64,000 nucleotides of DNA from Alcaligenes faecalis. Lineage in GTDB: Bacteria; Pseudomonadota; Gammaproteobacteria; Burkholderiales; Burkholderiaceae_B. How positions within the stretch are numbered: position 1 is the stretch's first letter; each line of letters opens with the position of its first letter. Below, one piece after another: positions 9,816 to 19,230 of the stretch. The position numbers and the translations under genes were made by a program. Below the pieces are notes generated by a model. The model worked only from the letters and a program-made list of their open reading frames with translations, was not told where the DNA came from and made no database searches. The stretch is taken from positions 1,054,001-1,118,000 of the forward strand of contig NZ_CP023667.1 in the NCBI RefSeq assembly GCF_002443155.1, in the 5' to 3' direction.

Positions 9816-10819
9816 AGGGACTTACCTTTAGTCAAATCGCTGTCGTTGGTGGCCAAGATGTTTTCTACCCGCAAGGAGTAGCGGCCACCGGAGGTGCCGT
9901 ACTGGCATTCCAGAACCGGCACGCCATCCACGTGGGCTTCAATAAGGGTGGGGATTTCAATCGGCAACACATCATTGACCTTGAGCTGGGTCAGCTCGGC
10001 AATGGTCATGTCTATATTGACGAAGTTGGCAATCAGTTCGACCTCGGCGCTGCGCACCTGGCGCGAGAGCTGCTGGGTCCAGCGCTGGTCGATGGCATTG
10101 GTGCCCTTGTCCTGCAAGGGGCGCGTCAGAAGGTCGCGCACCGGCTCGATCATGGAGTAGGGCAGGCAGATATTCAGATTGCCGCCCTGGGCACCAAATT
10201 CAATATTGAAGGAGGTCACCACCACAATGTCGTTGCTGCTGCTGATGCTGGCAAACTTGGTGTGCATCTCCGAGCGCATGTACTCTGCTTCGAGCGGGTA
10301 GATGGATTCCCAGGCGCCGCAGTAGCTCTCCAGCGTCAGGGTCAGCAAGCGCTGGATGATGCGCTGCTCGGTCGTGGTGAAGTCGCGGCCTTCGACGCGG
10401 GTGTTGTAGCGGCCATGGCCACCGAACAGGCTGTCGATAATCAGAAAGACCAGATTCGGGTCGAAGGTAAACAGCGACACGCCGCGCAAGGGCTTTAAGG
10501 CAACCATGTTCAGGTTGCTGGGCACAGGCAGATTGCGCTCGAAGTCCGAGTACTTCTGAATACGAATGGAGCCCACGGTGATGTCCGCGTTGCGGCGCAT
10601 GAAGCTGAGCATGGTCGAGCGCAAGCGACGGGCAAAGCGCTCGTTGATCAGCTCCAGGGTCTGCATGCGGTGACGCACCACCCGGTCTGGCGAGGTCAGG
10701 TCATAGGCCCGTACGCCAGTCAGGTTTTCGTTCAAGGGCTTGGTGTCAGCGCCTTCGCCGGTTACACCGGCCAGCAGTGCATCGACTTCGTCTTGGGATA
10801 GGAAGCTCTGATACGACAT
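9812..10819 (-). CDS. fliM: Flagellar motor switch protein FliM
   Basis: 335 residues, standard size. The N-terminus carries the CheY-P-binding segment YQSFLSQDEVDALLAGVTGE. The CheC-like middle domain and the C-terminal SPOA domain follow (VNDVLPIEIPTLIEAHVDGVP). FliM is the C-ring subunit that receives CheY-P and switches rotation. The ATG directly follows the fliL stop with no spacer. Confidence 0.97.
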   Translation of the reverse strand: MSYQSFLSQDEVDALLAGVTGEGADTKPLNENLTGVRAYDLTSPDRVVRHRMQTLELINERFARRLRSTMLSFMRRNADITVGSIRIQKYSDFERNLPVPSNLNMVALKPLRGVSLFTFDPNLVFLIIDSLFGGHGRYNTRVEGRDFTTTEQRIIQRLLTLTLESYCGAWESIYPLEAEYMRSEMHTKFASISSSNDIVVVTSFNIEFGAQGGNLNICLPYSMIEPVRDLLTRPLQDKGTNAIDQRWTQQLSRQVRSAEVELIANFVNIDMTIAELTQLKVNDVLPIEIPTLIEAHVDGVPVLECQYGTSGGRYSLRVENILATNDSDLTKGKSL

Positions 10820-11341
10820 TTATTGGATGACAAAGGCGGTGAACAGGACATCATTGATGTACGGTACAGCAGTGTTGGGCGCGTAGGGCTCTTTCAGGCC
10901 GGCGCTTAGCTGTGCAACCAAGGCTTGACGCCCTTCGGAAGTCTGAATGTAGGTGGGACGCTGTTCAGCCAGTATCTTGAGCACGCGGTCCCGCACCATG
11001 GGCATGTATTCCACCAGCATGGCACGCGAGCCATCGTCCTGGACGCGCAAGGTAATGCCTACGTACAAGATACGCGAGCGACCATTCTCGTTCAGGGTGA
11101 CGGTAAAGGGGTCCAGTGGCGCAAAGATGGGCTTGGCGTTGACCTTGACCACAGGAGGCTCGTCCGGGGCCGGAGCGGCTTCAACCGACTGGCCTTTTTC
11201 TGCCCAGGCCAACCAGGCAGGCGTGCTGCTTTGTTGCAGGGAGTAGTACAGCGTTGCGCCCACGCTAGCGGCGATAATAAACAGAACCAGCAGACCGGTT
11301 TTCATCAGGCGTGCAAGTTTGGTGGGTGCTTTTCGGGCCAT
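10820..11341 (-). CDS. fliL: Flagellar basal-body protein FliL
   Basis: 173 residues. A short cytoplasmic N-terminus and one membrane helix (TGLLVLFIIAASVGATLYY, about 14-32) are followed by a periplasmic stomatin-like FliL domain (about 65-173; PFTVTLNENGRSRILYVGIT). FliL surrounds the stator and tunes its activity. The 176 bp upstream (to the fliK stop) hold no recognised gene and no sigma-28 site, so an internal promoter for fliLMNOPQR is possible but not visible. Confidence 0.94.
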   Translation of the reverse strand: MARKAPTKLARLMKTGLLVLFIIAASVGATLYYSLQQSSTPAWLAWAEKGQSVEAAPAPDEPPVVKVNAKPIFAPLDPFTVTLNENGRSRILYVGITLRVQDDGSRAMLVEYMPMVRDRVLKILAEQRPTYIQTSEGRQALVAQLSAGLKEPYAPNTAVPYINDVLFTAFVIQ

Positions 11342-11517
11342 GTGATGTGAGCGATGAATTTTCTAGCGTATTACAAACAGACAAACGCATGTCTGGCCTG
11401 AGCCTGACTGCATGCCTGAGCTATTGTGCCGGAGGTGGGACAGGACAGGCCCGGCGAATAGACGCTGCTTTTCGAGCTTAATCATGCTTTTTGTCGGGCT
11501 GTCTGTGGGACTGTGAA

Positions 11518-12864
11518 TCAGGCGAAGGTATCAACCAGCGCGTTGGGGTTCAGCGAGCGGCTGGCGCTGCTGTTCACCAAGGGGCTGGTTTGGTCAGCGG
11601 ACGCCACGCCGTTCAGGCTGAAGGCGGGTTGATCGCCTTGATTGCCCTTGGCGGCCAGTTGCTCGTGAAAGGCCTGGTGCGAGGCGTGCTGGTCGCCTAC
11701 ATCAGCCTGTCCCAGGGTCAGCCCGTTTTCTGCAAACTGCTGTTGCAGCTGCTGCAAGGATTGTTCCAGGGCGTGGCGCACTTGAGCGTGGGGCGAGGTA
11801 ATCATGGCGTGGGCCATGCCGTCCTGCATTTGCAAGGTAATGCGCAAAGGACCCAGTTCAGGCGGGTCCAGGCGGATGTCGGCACTTTGAATACCGCCCT
11901 GAGCCTGTTGGGCCAGAGTAATCATTTGGCGACCCATGACGGCACCCCATTCGGGGGACTGTACGGGCGTGGCAATGGCCAGTGCCATGGGGCTGGGCAA
12001 GGCCGCCGGGCTGCTGGCCTGGATCGCGCCGGGAGTGGCGGTCAATTGGGCCAGCAAGGATGCATCCAGGGCAGGCAGATTCAGATTGACACCAGCGCGA
12101 GCGTCTTCAGCAATTTGTCGTCCAAAGGCCGCCAGGGATGCCGATGCTTCCTCCATCAAATGAGTTTGGGACGAGGCAGCATTCGCAGCGAGGGTGGCGC
12201 TGATCGGGTTGTTGTTCAGTACTTGCGCAGCATTGGCCGCCGATTTGCGGTTAGGGGTGGCAGCCAGCGGATGGCTGGTTTCGACGGCTTTCGGCAAGGC
12301 CAGCTCGGCGCTCAGATCAAGCTCGGTTTCCGCTTCCAGGGCTTTCAGGGGCGCGGTCTGGGGCTGACGGCTGCTTGGCTCGGCTACCAGATGCTGGCGT
12401 GTGTTGGCGGCGCTCAGCGGCAGCTTGCTATCGGTGAGTGCCGCTTTGGGATCAGTTTTGCTGTTCTTGATCGCCTGCACTTGCGACAGAATCGACAAGG
12501 CCATGGCGGGCAGGCCGCTATCGGCCGAGGCGTCGGTGTTCAGTTCCAGATCGCTTTGATCGGCAATCAGCAGGGCAGGGTCCTTGATCAGGGTGTCCAG
12601 CTCGCTGGCCTCGGCCTGCTCGGCCACTGCTTCCGCCAGTGGGGTGCCATCAGCGGGAGCCTGAGCTTTGGCGCTGTCCTGCTTGGCGGCTGTCGGTGTT
12701 TTGCCAGCCCCTTTGTTTTGCACCTGTTGCTGTTGCGTTTGCAGGTGCTGGGCAAAGCCTTCGTCTTTGGGCGCGTGCGCAGCCGCAGGCCCGGCCGTGT
12801 TGGTGGCGGGGGCCGAGGGTGCGGCAGGGGCCGCAGGTAAAACCGAAAGAGTGGGCGAAGTCAT
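11518..12864 (-). CDS. fliK: Flagellar hook-length control protein FliK
   Basis: 448 residues. It is long, Ala/Gln/Ser-rich and disordered for about 300 residues. The globular C-terminal Flg_hook domain comes near 310-400 (SADIRLDPPELGPLRITLQM followed by VRHALEQSLQQLQQQFAENG). This is the molecular ruler and substrate-specificity switch that acts on FlhB when the hook is finished. It lies directly after fliJ. A second FliK-like gene is present at 19220-20509; this copy, in the fliJKL order, is the better candidate for the true ruler. Confidence 0.9.
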   Translation of the reverse strand: MTSPTLSVLPAAPAAPSAPATNTAGPAAAHAPKDEGFAQHLQTQQQQVQNKGAGKTPTAAKQDSAKAQAPADGTPLAEAVAEQAEASELDTLIKDPALLIADQSDLELNTDASADSGLPAMALSILSQVQAIKNSKTDPKAALTDSKLPLSAANTRQHLVAEPSSRQPQTAPLKALEAETELDLSAELALPKAVETSHPLAATPNRKSAANAAQVLNNNPISATLAANAASSQTHLMEEASASLAAFGRQIAEDARAGVNLNLPALDASLLAQLTATPGAIQASSPAALPSPMALAIATPVQSPEWGAVMGRQMITLAQQAQGGIQSADIRLDPPELGPLRITLQMQDGMAHAMITSPHAQVRHALEQSLQQLQQQFAENGLTLGQADVGDQHASHQAFHEQLAAKGNQGDQPAFSLNGVASADQTSPLVNSSASRSLNPNALVDTFA

Positions 12865-12876
12865 GGCGGCGCTTGT

Positions 12877-13326
12877 TTAATAGGCGGTCTGGCTACGGGT
12901 AAAGAGACGAGCAGCGATTTCATCGCTGTTACGCTGTTCCATTCTTTGTTGCTGGACTTGCTGGGTCTGGAGCCGGCGGTCGATCAAGGTTTCATACGCT
13001 TTCAGACGTTGCTGATGGCCATACCAGACCTGGCGTCCCTGTTCCATTTGCTCTTCCAGCGATTGGATAACACTATTTTGCTGGGAAATGGCCTGGTCCA
13101 ATGTCACGATAAAGCGGCGGAAATTGTGGTAGTTCGCCATGGTTACCCCGGTTTGACCGACATCCAGCAGGCGCTGGGCGTAGTCCTGGCGATAGGTCTG
13201 CAACATTTCCAGCTGCGACTGGGCGGCCTCGCGCTGTGTGCGCAGCTCCTGCAAATGGCGGGCGGCATCGTCCACATTGTTCTGACTGAGATCGACCAGC
13301 GTATGTAAAGAGGCGTTGGCTTTCAT
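12877..13326 (-). CDS. fliJ: Flagellar export chaperone FliJ
   Basis: 149 residues, predicted to be almost wholly coiled coil (VDLSQNNVDDAARHLQELRT; LEEQMEQGRQVWYGHQQRLK), as expected for the stalk-like FliJ that inserts in the FliI hexamer and links it to FlhA. It starts 2 bp after the fliI stop and ends 12 bp before fliK. The family is weakly conserved; length, coiled-coil content and position all agree. Confidence 0.92.
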   Translation of the reverse strand: MKANASLHTLVDLSQNNVDDAARHLQELRTQREAAQSQLEMLQTYRQDYAQRLLDVGQTGVTMANYHNFRRFIVTLDQAISQQNSVIQSLEEQMEQGRQVWYGHQQRLKAYETLIDRRLQTQQVQQQRMEQRNSDEIAARLFTRSQTAY

Positions 13327-13328
13327 GG

Positions 13329-14771
13329 CTATTGCTCGCTATTTAAAACGGCGTTCAATTCATCAAAGGCGCGTGGCACGTCCACCCGTTGCTGCATGCC
13401 CTGGCGCAGATAGGCTTCCAGCCAGGGGAAACGGTCAATGGCCTGATCAATGGCAGGATCGTTGCCACGGGTGTAGGCGCCGACCGCAATCAGGTCGCGG
13501 TTGCGCTGATAGCTGGAGAGCAGGCCCTTGAAGCGGTGCACCATCTTGATTTGCTCCGGGCCCACAATGCTGGGCATGACACGCGAGATGGAGGCCTCGA
13601 TATCAATGGCCGGGTAATGGCCGGTTTCCGCCAGACTGCGGGACAGCACAATATGGCCGTCCAGAATTGCGCGGGCCGAGTCGGCGATCGGGTCCTGCTG
13701 GTCGTCGCCTTCGGTCAGCACGGTGTAGAACGCGGTGATCGAGCCGCAACAGCCTTGCGCATTGGGTTCGCCATTGCCAGCGCGCTCGACCAGAGCAGGC
13801 AGCTTGGCAAACACGGAAGGAGGGTAGCCTTTGGTGGCTGGTGGCTCGCCAATTGCCAGAGCGATTTCGCGCTGGGCCATGGCATAGCGTGTCAGCGAAT
13901 CCATGATCAGCAAGACGTTTTTTCCTTCGTCACGGAAAAACTCGGCCAGACGGGTGGCGTACACCGCGCCTTGCAAACGCAGCAGGGGAGAGACATCAGC
14001 GGGCGCGGCGACTACAACCGAGCGTTGCAGGCCTTCTTCGCCCAGGTTGTGCTCAATAAATTCTTTCACTTCGCGGCCCCGTTCACCGATCAGGCCCACG
14101 ACAATAATGTCGGCCTGGGTGTAGCGGGCCATCATGCCCAGCAGCACACTCTTGCCCACGCCAGAGCCGGCGAACAGGCCCATGCGCTGACCACGGCCTA
14201 CCGTCAGCAAGCCATTGATCGCACGCACGCCTACGTCCAGAACCGTATCGATGGGGCTGCGCTTGAGCGGATTGGGAGTGGTGTGACTGAGCGAGACGCA
14301 GGCTTGCGCGTCGATGGGGCCCAGACCGTCCAGAGGATTGCCGCTGCCATCGACGACTCGACCCAGCAAGCCGGGGCCAACCGGAACATGGCGGGAACGC
14401 GCCTGAGCCGGCAGGCTGTCGGGCTGATCGGAATCGGGCAGTGGCACGGGCGGCTGTAATTGAGCTTCAACCGGCACAACACGTGCGCCGGGAGGCAGGC
14501 CGGAGATTTCGCTCAAGGGCATCAAATACAGGGACCGGCCCTCGAAACCCACGACCTCGGCTTCAGCCCAGATGTTTTGCGCGGCAGACAGTTCCACTTT
14601 GCAGGCAGCCCCTACCGCCAGCTTCAAACCCGTCGCCTCCAGTACCAGACCGGTGGCGCGGACAACACGGCCACTGCGCAGGCTGGGCTCAATGGCCTGA
14701 ACCCGCTGTTGCGCAGAAAGTAGCTGGGCGCGCCAGCGTTCGGGAGAGGAGGCCAGAAGGGGCGTTGCCAT
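13329..14771 (-). CDS. fliI: Flagellum-specific ATPase FliI
   Basis: 480 residues from the ATG at 14769-14771, which shares one base with the fliH stop; a GTG one codon upstream is also possible. It is a clear F1-beta-like ATPase. It has Walker [16 protein letters not shown] (about 180-194), Walker [21 protein letters not shown], and the type III ATPase signature [17 protein letters not shown]. FliI energises and docks substrates at the export gate. The FliH regulator lies just upstream and FliJ just downstream. Confidence 0.98.
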   Translation of the reverse strand: MATPLLASSPERWRAQLLSAQQRVQAIEPSLRSGRVVRATGLVLEATGLKLAVGAACKVELSAAQNIWAEAEVVGFEGRSLYLMPLSEISGLPPGARVVPVEAQLQPPVPLPDSDQPDSLPAQARSRHVPVGPGLLGRVVDGSGNPLDGLGPIDAQACVSLSHTTPNPLKRSPIDTVLDVGVRAINGLLTVGRGQRMGLFAGSGVGKSVLLGMMARYTQADIIVVGLIGERGREVKEFIEHNLGEEGLQRSVVVAAPADVSPLLRLQGAVYATRLAEFFRDEGKNVLLIMDSLTRYAMAQREIALAIGEPPATKGYPPSVFAKLPALVERAGNGEPNAQGCCGSITAFYTVLTEGDDQQDPIADSARAILDGHIVLSRSLAETGHYPAIDIEASISRVMPSIVGPEQIKMVHRFKGLLSSYQRNRDLIAVGAYTRGNDPAIDQAIDRFPWLEAYLRQGMQQRVDVPRAFDELNAVLNSEQ

Positions 14772-15511
14772 CACGGCTCCGAGGAAACCGGCAAGCCCAG
14801 GCTGGCCAGGGCTCGTTTCCAGCGGGTGGCAAAGGTAGCGTCAATATCGCCATAGCTGGAACGTACACGGCATTCGCCGCGTTGCAGCTGAGCATCTTCC
14901 TGCAAACGCCAGGCGCGGGGTTCACCTTGTTCAATCAGAAATTCACGTACCAAGCTGATGTCGTCCGGGTGCAAGCTCAGCTCCAGGGCGCTGGTATCGC
15001 CCGGATCGCTGCGCAGTACCTCGGCCACCAGATCGCGAATGCGGCTGGGCTCCGTTTTGATGGTGCTTTGCAAGACATGCTCGGCAATGCGCGTGGCCAG
15101 CTGAATCAGGGACTGACCCATTTCCTGATCCATCAACTCGATGGATTGGGCGCAGTTCTGGTTCAGGGCAACAAATTCCTTGATGTACTGGTCGATCTGT
15201 TCCTGAGCCTTGGCCATGCCGGCTGCCATTCCGGCTTCATACCCTTGAGCATGACCGCTTTCCTGGCCTGCTGCCAGACCGGCGGCATGGCCTTGGTTGT
15301 AACCGGCCTGATAGCCCTGGCTATGACCTTCTTCCTGGGCCTGGCTGCGCTGGTTCTCCAGATCGCGCTGCAGTTCTTCCTGAGTGGGCGGGACAAATTC
15401 CGGCTCTTCCGGCTCCGGGGCAACGACAGGGTCATCCAGCCCCTGCATTTGCCAGCGGCTCCAGCTTTCCTGAAGTTCCGAATAGGCCGACGCTTTACGG
15501 TGGCTGGACAT
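14771..15511 (-). CDS. fliH: FliI regulator FliH
   Basis: 246 residues. A charged N-terminus is followed by a GxxxG-rich repeat region ([20 protein letters not shown] and onward), the well-known glycine repeat helix of FliH. The vacuolar-ATPase-stalk-like C-terminal domain ends in [20 protein letters not shown]. FliH dimers hold FliI and bring it to FliN. The ATG at 15511 has GGGAG 7 bases upstream. An 85-bp gap separates it from fliG. Confidence 0.94.
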   Translation of the reverse strand: MSSHRKASAYSELQESWSRWQMQGLDDPVVAPEPEEPEFVPPTQEELQRDLENQRSQAQEEGHSQGYQAGYNQGHAAGLAAGQESGHAQGYEAGMAAGMAKAQEQIDQYIKEFVALNQNCAQSIELMDQEMGQSLIQLATRIAEHVLQSTIKTEPSRIRDLVAEVLRSDPGDTSALELSLHPDDISLVREFLIEQGEPRAWRLQEDAQLQRGECRVRSSYGDIDATFATRWKRALASLGLPVSSEP

Positions 15512-15596
15512 TTACAGGCTCCCGCGCAGGCGGTTCGTGCCTGGGCACAAGATCGTAACGGCTTGGACGGGCAAGGTTTGCCCAAACGAGGCCGTC

Positions 15597-16616
15597 TTAG
15601 ACATATTCGTCCCCACTCAGGCCGCCCAGCGTAATCTGACCCGCTTCGGCCAGACGACGGGCCACCTGCACAATGGCTTTTTGTTCCTGCTCCACTTTGG
15701 ACATGCGGATCGGGCCTTGGGCGTCGATGTCTTCGCGCAGCATTTCGGCGGCGCGGTTGGACATATTGCGGAAGAACTTGTCGCGCAATTCTTCGGGCGC
15801 GCCTTTCAGGGCAATCGTCAATGCAGAGGTCTCGATTTCCTTGAGCAGCAGCTGGATGGCAATGTCTTCCACATCGGCCAGGTTCTCGAAAACGAACATC
15901 TCGTCCACGATGCGCTGGGTCAGGTCGGCATCCATGCCGCGCAGACTGGTCAGGACGGACTCTTCCAGGCTGGCGTTCATGTAATTGAGCATTTCGGCTG
16001 CCGTACGTGGGCCACCCATCTTGCTGCGTTTGGCTCCCTGGCCCGATAGCATGCCGTTCAACACTTCGGTCAGCTCGTTCAGGGCGGTGGGTTGCACACC
16101 ACCAAAGGTCGCAATACGCAGGACGACATCATCGCGCAAACGATCCGGAATGAAGCCCAGAATGTCGGCAGCGCGATCACGCTCCAGATGCACCAGAATC
16201 GTGGCAATAATTTGCGGGTGTTCGTCGGCAATCAGCTCGGCCACGCTGGACGCATCCAGCCAGTTCAGGGCATCAATACCGCTGCTGGAGCCTTCGCTGT
16301 TTTCCAGCAAGTCTTCGATCAGACCAGCGGCCCGGTCCGAGCCCAGCGCCTTGTTCAGTACCGAGCGGATGTAGGCGTTGGAGTCCAGCGCCACGGCCAT
16401 GAACTGGTCGGCCTCCTGGCGAAAGCTCTCCAGAGCCTCGTCCATATCGGCACGGGTCAGTTGCTTCAGGGACGCCATGGCGGTACTGAGCTGTTGTACC
16501 TCGCGAGGCGAGAGGTGGCGAAACACCTCGGCGGCGGCATCTTCACCCAAGGACATCATCAAAATCGCACTGCGTTCGATGGAATCGTCCGGTTTAGCCG
16601 TTTTCATTTTTTTCAT
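15597..16616 (-). CDS. fliG: Flagellar motor switch protein FliG
   Basis: 339 residues, standard size. The N-terminal domain binds FliF (ERSAILMMSLGEDAAAEVFR), the middle domain binds FliM (EHPQIIATILVHLERDRAAD), and the C-terminal torque helix has the alternating charges of LRGMDADLTQRIVDEMFVFE. The EHPQ motif is intact. FliG forms the upper C-ring facing the stator. Its start lies inside fliF (23-bp overlap), suggesting tight coupling of MS-ring and C-ring synthesis. Confidence 0.98.
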   Translation of the reverse strand: MKKMKTAKPDDSIERSAILMMSLGEDAAAEVFRHLSPREVQQLSTAMASLKQLTRADMDEALESFRQEADQFMAVALDSNAYIRSVLNKALGSDRAAGLIEDLLENSEGSSSGIDALNWLDASSVAELIADEHPQIIATILVHLERDRAADILGFIPDRLRDDVVLRIATFGGVQPTALNELTEVLNGMLSGQGAKRSKMGGPRTAAEMLNYMNASLEESVLTSLRGMDADLTQRIVDEMFVFENLADVEDIAIQLLLKEIETSALTIALKGAPEELRDKFFRNMSNRAAEMLREDIDAQGPIRMSKVEQEQKAIVQVARRLAEAGQITLGGLSGDEYV

Positions 16617-18354
16617 CTTTGTTCAACCAGGAGCGCAACACCATAGCCACAGCGCGTGGGTCATCGTGAGCCATCGTGCGGGCGGTGTTCAGATTCTCTT
16701 CGTAGCGGCTCATTTCGGCGGCACGTTGTTCAGCGGCCTGTTCGCGAGCAGATTCCTCTTTCTGGCGCTCGACGCGGGCGTCAGCCACCGCCTTGGCCTG
16801 GATCAGACCCTGGATGATGGGGTTGATGACGATGCGCCACGCCATGAACAAAATGAATGCAAAGACCAGATACTTGATCAATTCCATGGCCAGCTCTCGG
16901 TATTCCGGATTTTTCCAGAAGGGGGTATCAATATCGCCTTGCTCGTTGAACTGTCCGTTCACCACGCTCAGGCTATCGCCTCGATCAGCCGAGTAACCAA
17001 CGGCTTGCTTGACCAGATCGCTGATCTTGTCCAGTTCTTCCTGCTCCAGCGGCTGTTGCTCCTTGTCCGTATTGCGGTAGTTCACCACTACGGCCACCGA
17101 CAGGCGGCTGAGCTGACCCAAAGGACCTTTGACATGGCTGATGGTGCGATCCACTTCGTAGTTCACGGTGGAGTCATTACGCGCATTGCCGGTGTTTTGC
17201 AGCAGGCGGGCTTGCTCGGCCAGGGACACCAGCGAAGGGTCTGTACCGGCAGCGGTCGCGTTCGCGGCATTGGCAGTTTGTGCGGCGGCATTGGCCGGGT
17301 CGGTGGCTGGAGCGGCAGGTGCCTGGGGCTGATTCGGCGCAGCAGGCGGGTTCACCAGATTGGCGGTGGCATTGTTGGGAGCCTGATTGCTCAAGGCGCC
17401 AGGTACGCCCTGGGGTTGCTGCGGATTGCGCTGCAGGGACGAGCTGGTCTGCTGGCTGCGCACCGCTGCCTGACCGGGTTGCTGGTTGGGTTTGTAGACC
17501 TCGGAGGTCTGCTCGCGGCGCGAGAAGTCTACTTCTGCTGTTACCTGGGCGCGGACGTTGCCAGCACCGACCAAGGGATTCAGCAAGGTCAGAATGCGCT
17601 GGACGGCGCGGTATTCAATGTCGTTTACAAAGTTGCGTTGCTGATTATCAGCACCCATCTCGCCAGTGGGCGCCGTCAGCAGGCGGCCGTTCTGGTCAAT
17701 GATGGAAACCTTGTCGGCATGCAGATTGGGCACGCTGGAGGAGATCAGCCAGCTGATGGCGGAAACCTGGCCTTCGCTCAGGTCGCGGCCCGGATACAGC
17801 GACAGCACGACCGAGGCAGTGGGGGACTGGCGATCACGCACAAACAAGGTTTCACGCGGCATGGCCAGGTGAACGCGCGCTTCCTTGACGGCATGCACGG
17901 CCTTGATGGAGTTGGCCAGCTCGCCTTCCAGGGCGCGCTGATACGTTACTTGCTCGGTGAACTGGCTGGCACCAAAGCGGCTTTGATCCAGCAGCTCGAA
18001 ACCGGCATTGCCACTGCGTGGCAAACCTTGCGAGGCCATTTGCATGCGCACATCGTGCACACGATCCTGCGGCACCAGAATGGCGGTACCGTTGCTGTTG
18101 AACTGATAGGGCACGTTCATCTGGCCCAGGGCCGAGACAATCGCACCGCCATCGCGGTCGTCCAGATTGGAGAACAGAACCTGGTAGCTAGGGCCGCGGC
18201 TCCACAGCAAGAGGGCGACAATCAGAGCAATCAGTGCGGCACCCAGCCCGATCAGCGCTACCTTGGGCAAGGCGCGCAGCGTGTCGTAGCCAGGAAGTTT
18301 GTTCAGCAACTGTGCTGTCTGACTCATGGGCGAGGCAGAGGCAGGGTTCTGCAT
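16594..18354 (-). CDS. fliF: Flagellar MS-ring protein FliF
   Basis: 586 residues from the ATG at 18354; a TTG at 18372 is an alternative that adds six residues. TM1 (VALIGLGAALIALIVALLLW) is followed by YscJ-type ring-building motifs, a Pro/Ala/Asn-rich insert near 310-390, and TM2 (YLVFAFILFMAWRIVINPII). The C-terminal tail binds FliG. FliF builds the MS ring that houses the export gate. A 694-residue open frame on the opposite strand is an antisense shadow of this gene. Confidence 0.97.
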   Translation of the reverse strand: MQNPASASPMSQTAQLLNKLPGYDTLRALPKVALIGLGAALIALIVALLLWSRGPSYQVLFSNLDDRDGGAIVSALGQMNVPYQFNSNGTAILVPQDRVHDVRMQMASQGLPRSGNAGFELLDQSRFGASQFTEQVTYQRALEGELANSIKAVHAVKEARVHLAMPRETLFVRDRQSPTASVVLSLYPGRDLSEGQVSAISWLISSSVPNLHADKVSIIDQNGRLLTAPTGEMGADNQQRNFVNDIEYRAVQRILTLLNPLVGAGNVRAQVTAEVDFSRREQTSEVYKPNQQPGQAAVRSQQTSSSLQRNPQQPQGVPGALSNQAPNNATANLVNPPAAPNQPQAPAAPATDPANAAAQTANAANATAAGTDPSLVSLAEQARLLQNTGNARNDSTVNYEVDRTISHVKGPLGQLSRLSVAVVVNYRNTDKEQQPLEQEELDKISDLVKQAVGYSADRGDSLSVVNGQFNEQGDIDTPFWKNPEYRELAMELIKYLVFAFILFMAWRIVINPIIQGLIQAKAVADARVERQKEESAREQAAEQRAAEMSRYEENLNTARTMAHDDPRAVAMVLRSWLNKDEKNENG

Positions 18355-18431
18355 GGAATCAGGGGAGTTCAAATCAGGACGTGCTCAGGCAGCATTAAGG
18401 AAAGGGCGGCGGGCATGAAAGAATCAGGCGC

Positions 18432-18767
18432 TTATACCGGCATACTGGCAATTTCTTGGTAGGCGGCCACTAAGCGGTTGCGTACCTGGACGGTGGCCTG
18501 AAAGCCGACGCTGGCTTTTTGCAGGTCAATCATCACGTCATTCAAGGAAATTCCAGGCTCGCCCATTTCAAAGGCCTGGGCCTGGGCGCTGGCTTCATTT
18601 TGTGCCTGGGACACCCGGTTCAAGGAGCGGGCCAGCTCGGCGGCAAAGCCACCGGGAGCGGCGCTGCTGGCCGAGGAGGACACAGAACTGGAAGCCCCGG
18701 CCGCTTGTGCAACCGCGCGCATCTGGGCCAAAAGGTTTTCAATGCTGGAAAGATTGGAAATCGACAT
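18432..18767 (-). CDS. fliE: Flagellar hook-basal body protein FliE
   Basis: 111 residues with the FliE pattern: an alanine/serine-rich N-terminus and C-terminal helices ([20 protein letters not shown], then [16 protein letters not shown]). FliE links the MS ring to the proximal rod and is an early export substrate. It is the first gene of the fliEFGHIJK run, transcribed away from the preceding FlhB-like gene across a 142-bp gap. No sigma-28 site is seen there, consistent with a class II (FlhDC-type) promoter. Confidence 0.95.
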   Translation of the reverse strand: MSISNLSSIENLLAQMRAVAQAAGASSSVSSSASSAAPGGFAAELARSLNRVSQAQNEASAQAQAFEMGEPGISLNDVMIDLQKASVGFQATVQVRNRLVAAYQEIASMPV

Positions 18768-18909
18768 ATTCGCTTGCCAGAAAGTCAGGATGGGCCGCGC
18801 GCACAGGTGCGGGCAGCTTGCCGTGCTTAATGTAACGTTTAGAACGCGAGGCTAAGCAGGGTATCTAAGCCCAAAAACAGGGGCTTTTCAGCCCTTATAA
18901 ACAGCAGGC

Positions 18910-19230
18910 TCAGGGTTTTGGGGCGTCGTGCAGGGCCTGCAAGGCTTGTGTGGCCTGGGGATGGCCCTGTTCCAGTGCGTAGAGCCAGGCCAGCAATTCG
19001 GCTACGGCCTGATAGAGCTGAGGGGGGATGTGGCGGTCCAGATCCACCTGCATCAACAGGCCGACCAGTTCGGGGGACTCGTGCACATAGAGATTGTGCT
19101 CGCGCGCGGTCTCGATGATTTTCTCGGCCTGCGTGCCATAGCCTTTGGCGACCACCCGTGGTGCACCGTCCTTGGGATCGTAGCGTAAAGCCAGAGCCTG
19201 GGGGCGAGGGGTGGGAGAATCATGGTTCAT
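18910..19230 (-). CDS. FlhB C-terminal-domain homologue (FhlB-like export switch protein)
   Basis: 106 residues from the ATG at 19228-19230. It matches only the cytoplasmic tail of FlhB (ALALRYDPKDGAPRVVAKGY; AREHNLYVHESPELVGLLMQ). It lacks the membrane domain and also the NPTH autocleavage site, so it resembles the processed FlhB C-terminal fragment. Such stand-alone FhlB proteins can substitute for the cleaved FlhB tail in some bacteria. Its start overlaps the end of the second FliK-like gene, the protein class that acts on the FlhB tail, so the pair may act together in export switching. Confidence 0.85.
   Translation of the reverse strand: MNHDSPTPRPQALALRYDPKDGAPRVVAKGYGTQAEKIIETAREHNLYVHESPELVGLLMQVDLDRHIPPQLYQAVAELLAWLYALEQGHPQATQALQALHDAPKP

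Noticed and set aside
11342..11517. Internal promoter of fliLMNOPQR
   Set aside because: Searched for sigma-28 and sigma-70 patterns on the minus strand; nothing close enough to report.
16378..18462. A 694-codon open frame on the plus strand opposite fliF, and similar long frames opposite phoX (34918-36939) and other fli, srf and receptor genes
   Set aside because: They are antisense shadows of GC-rich genes, with no ribosome-binding site or family match, while the minus-strand products are clear.
18768..18909. AAGCCC/GGGCTT hairpin as terminator of the FlhB-like gene
   Set aside because: The T-tract is on the wrong strand for that gene and the stem is short.
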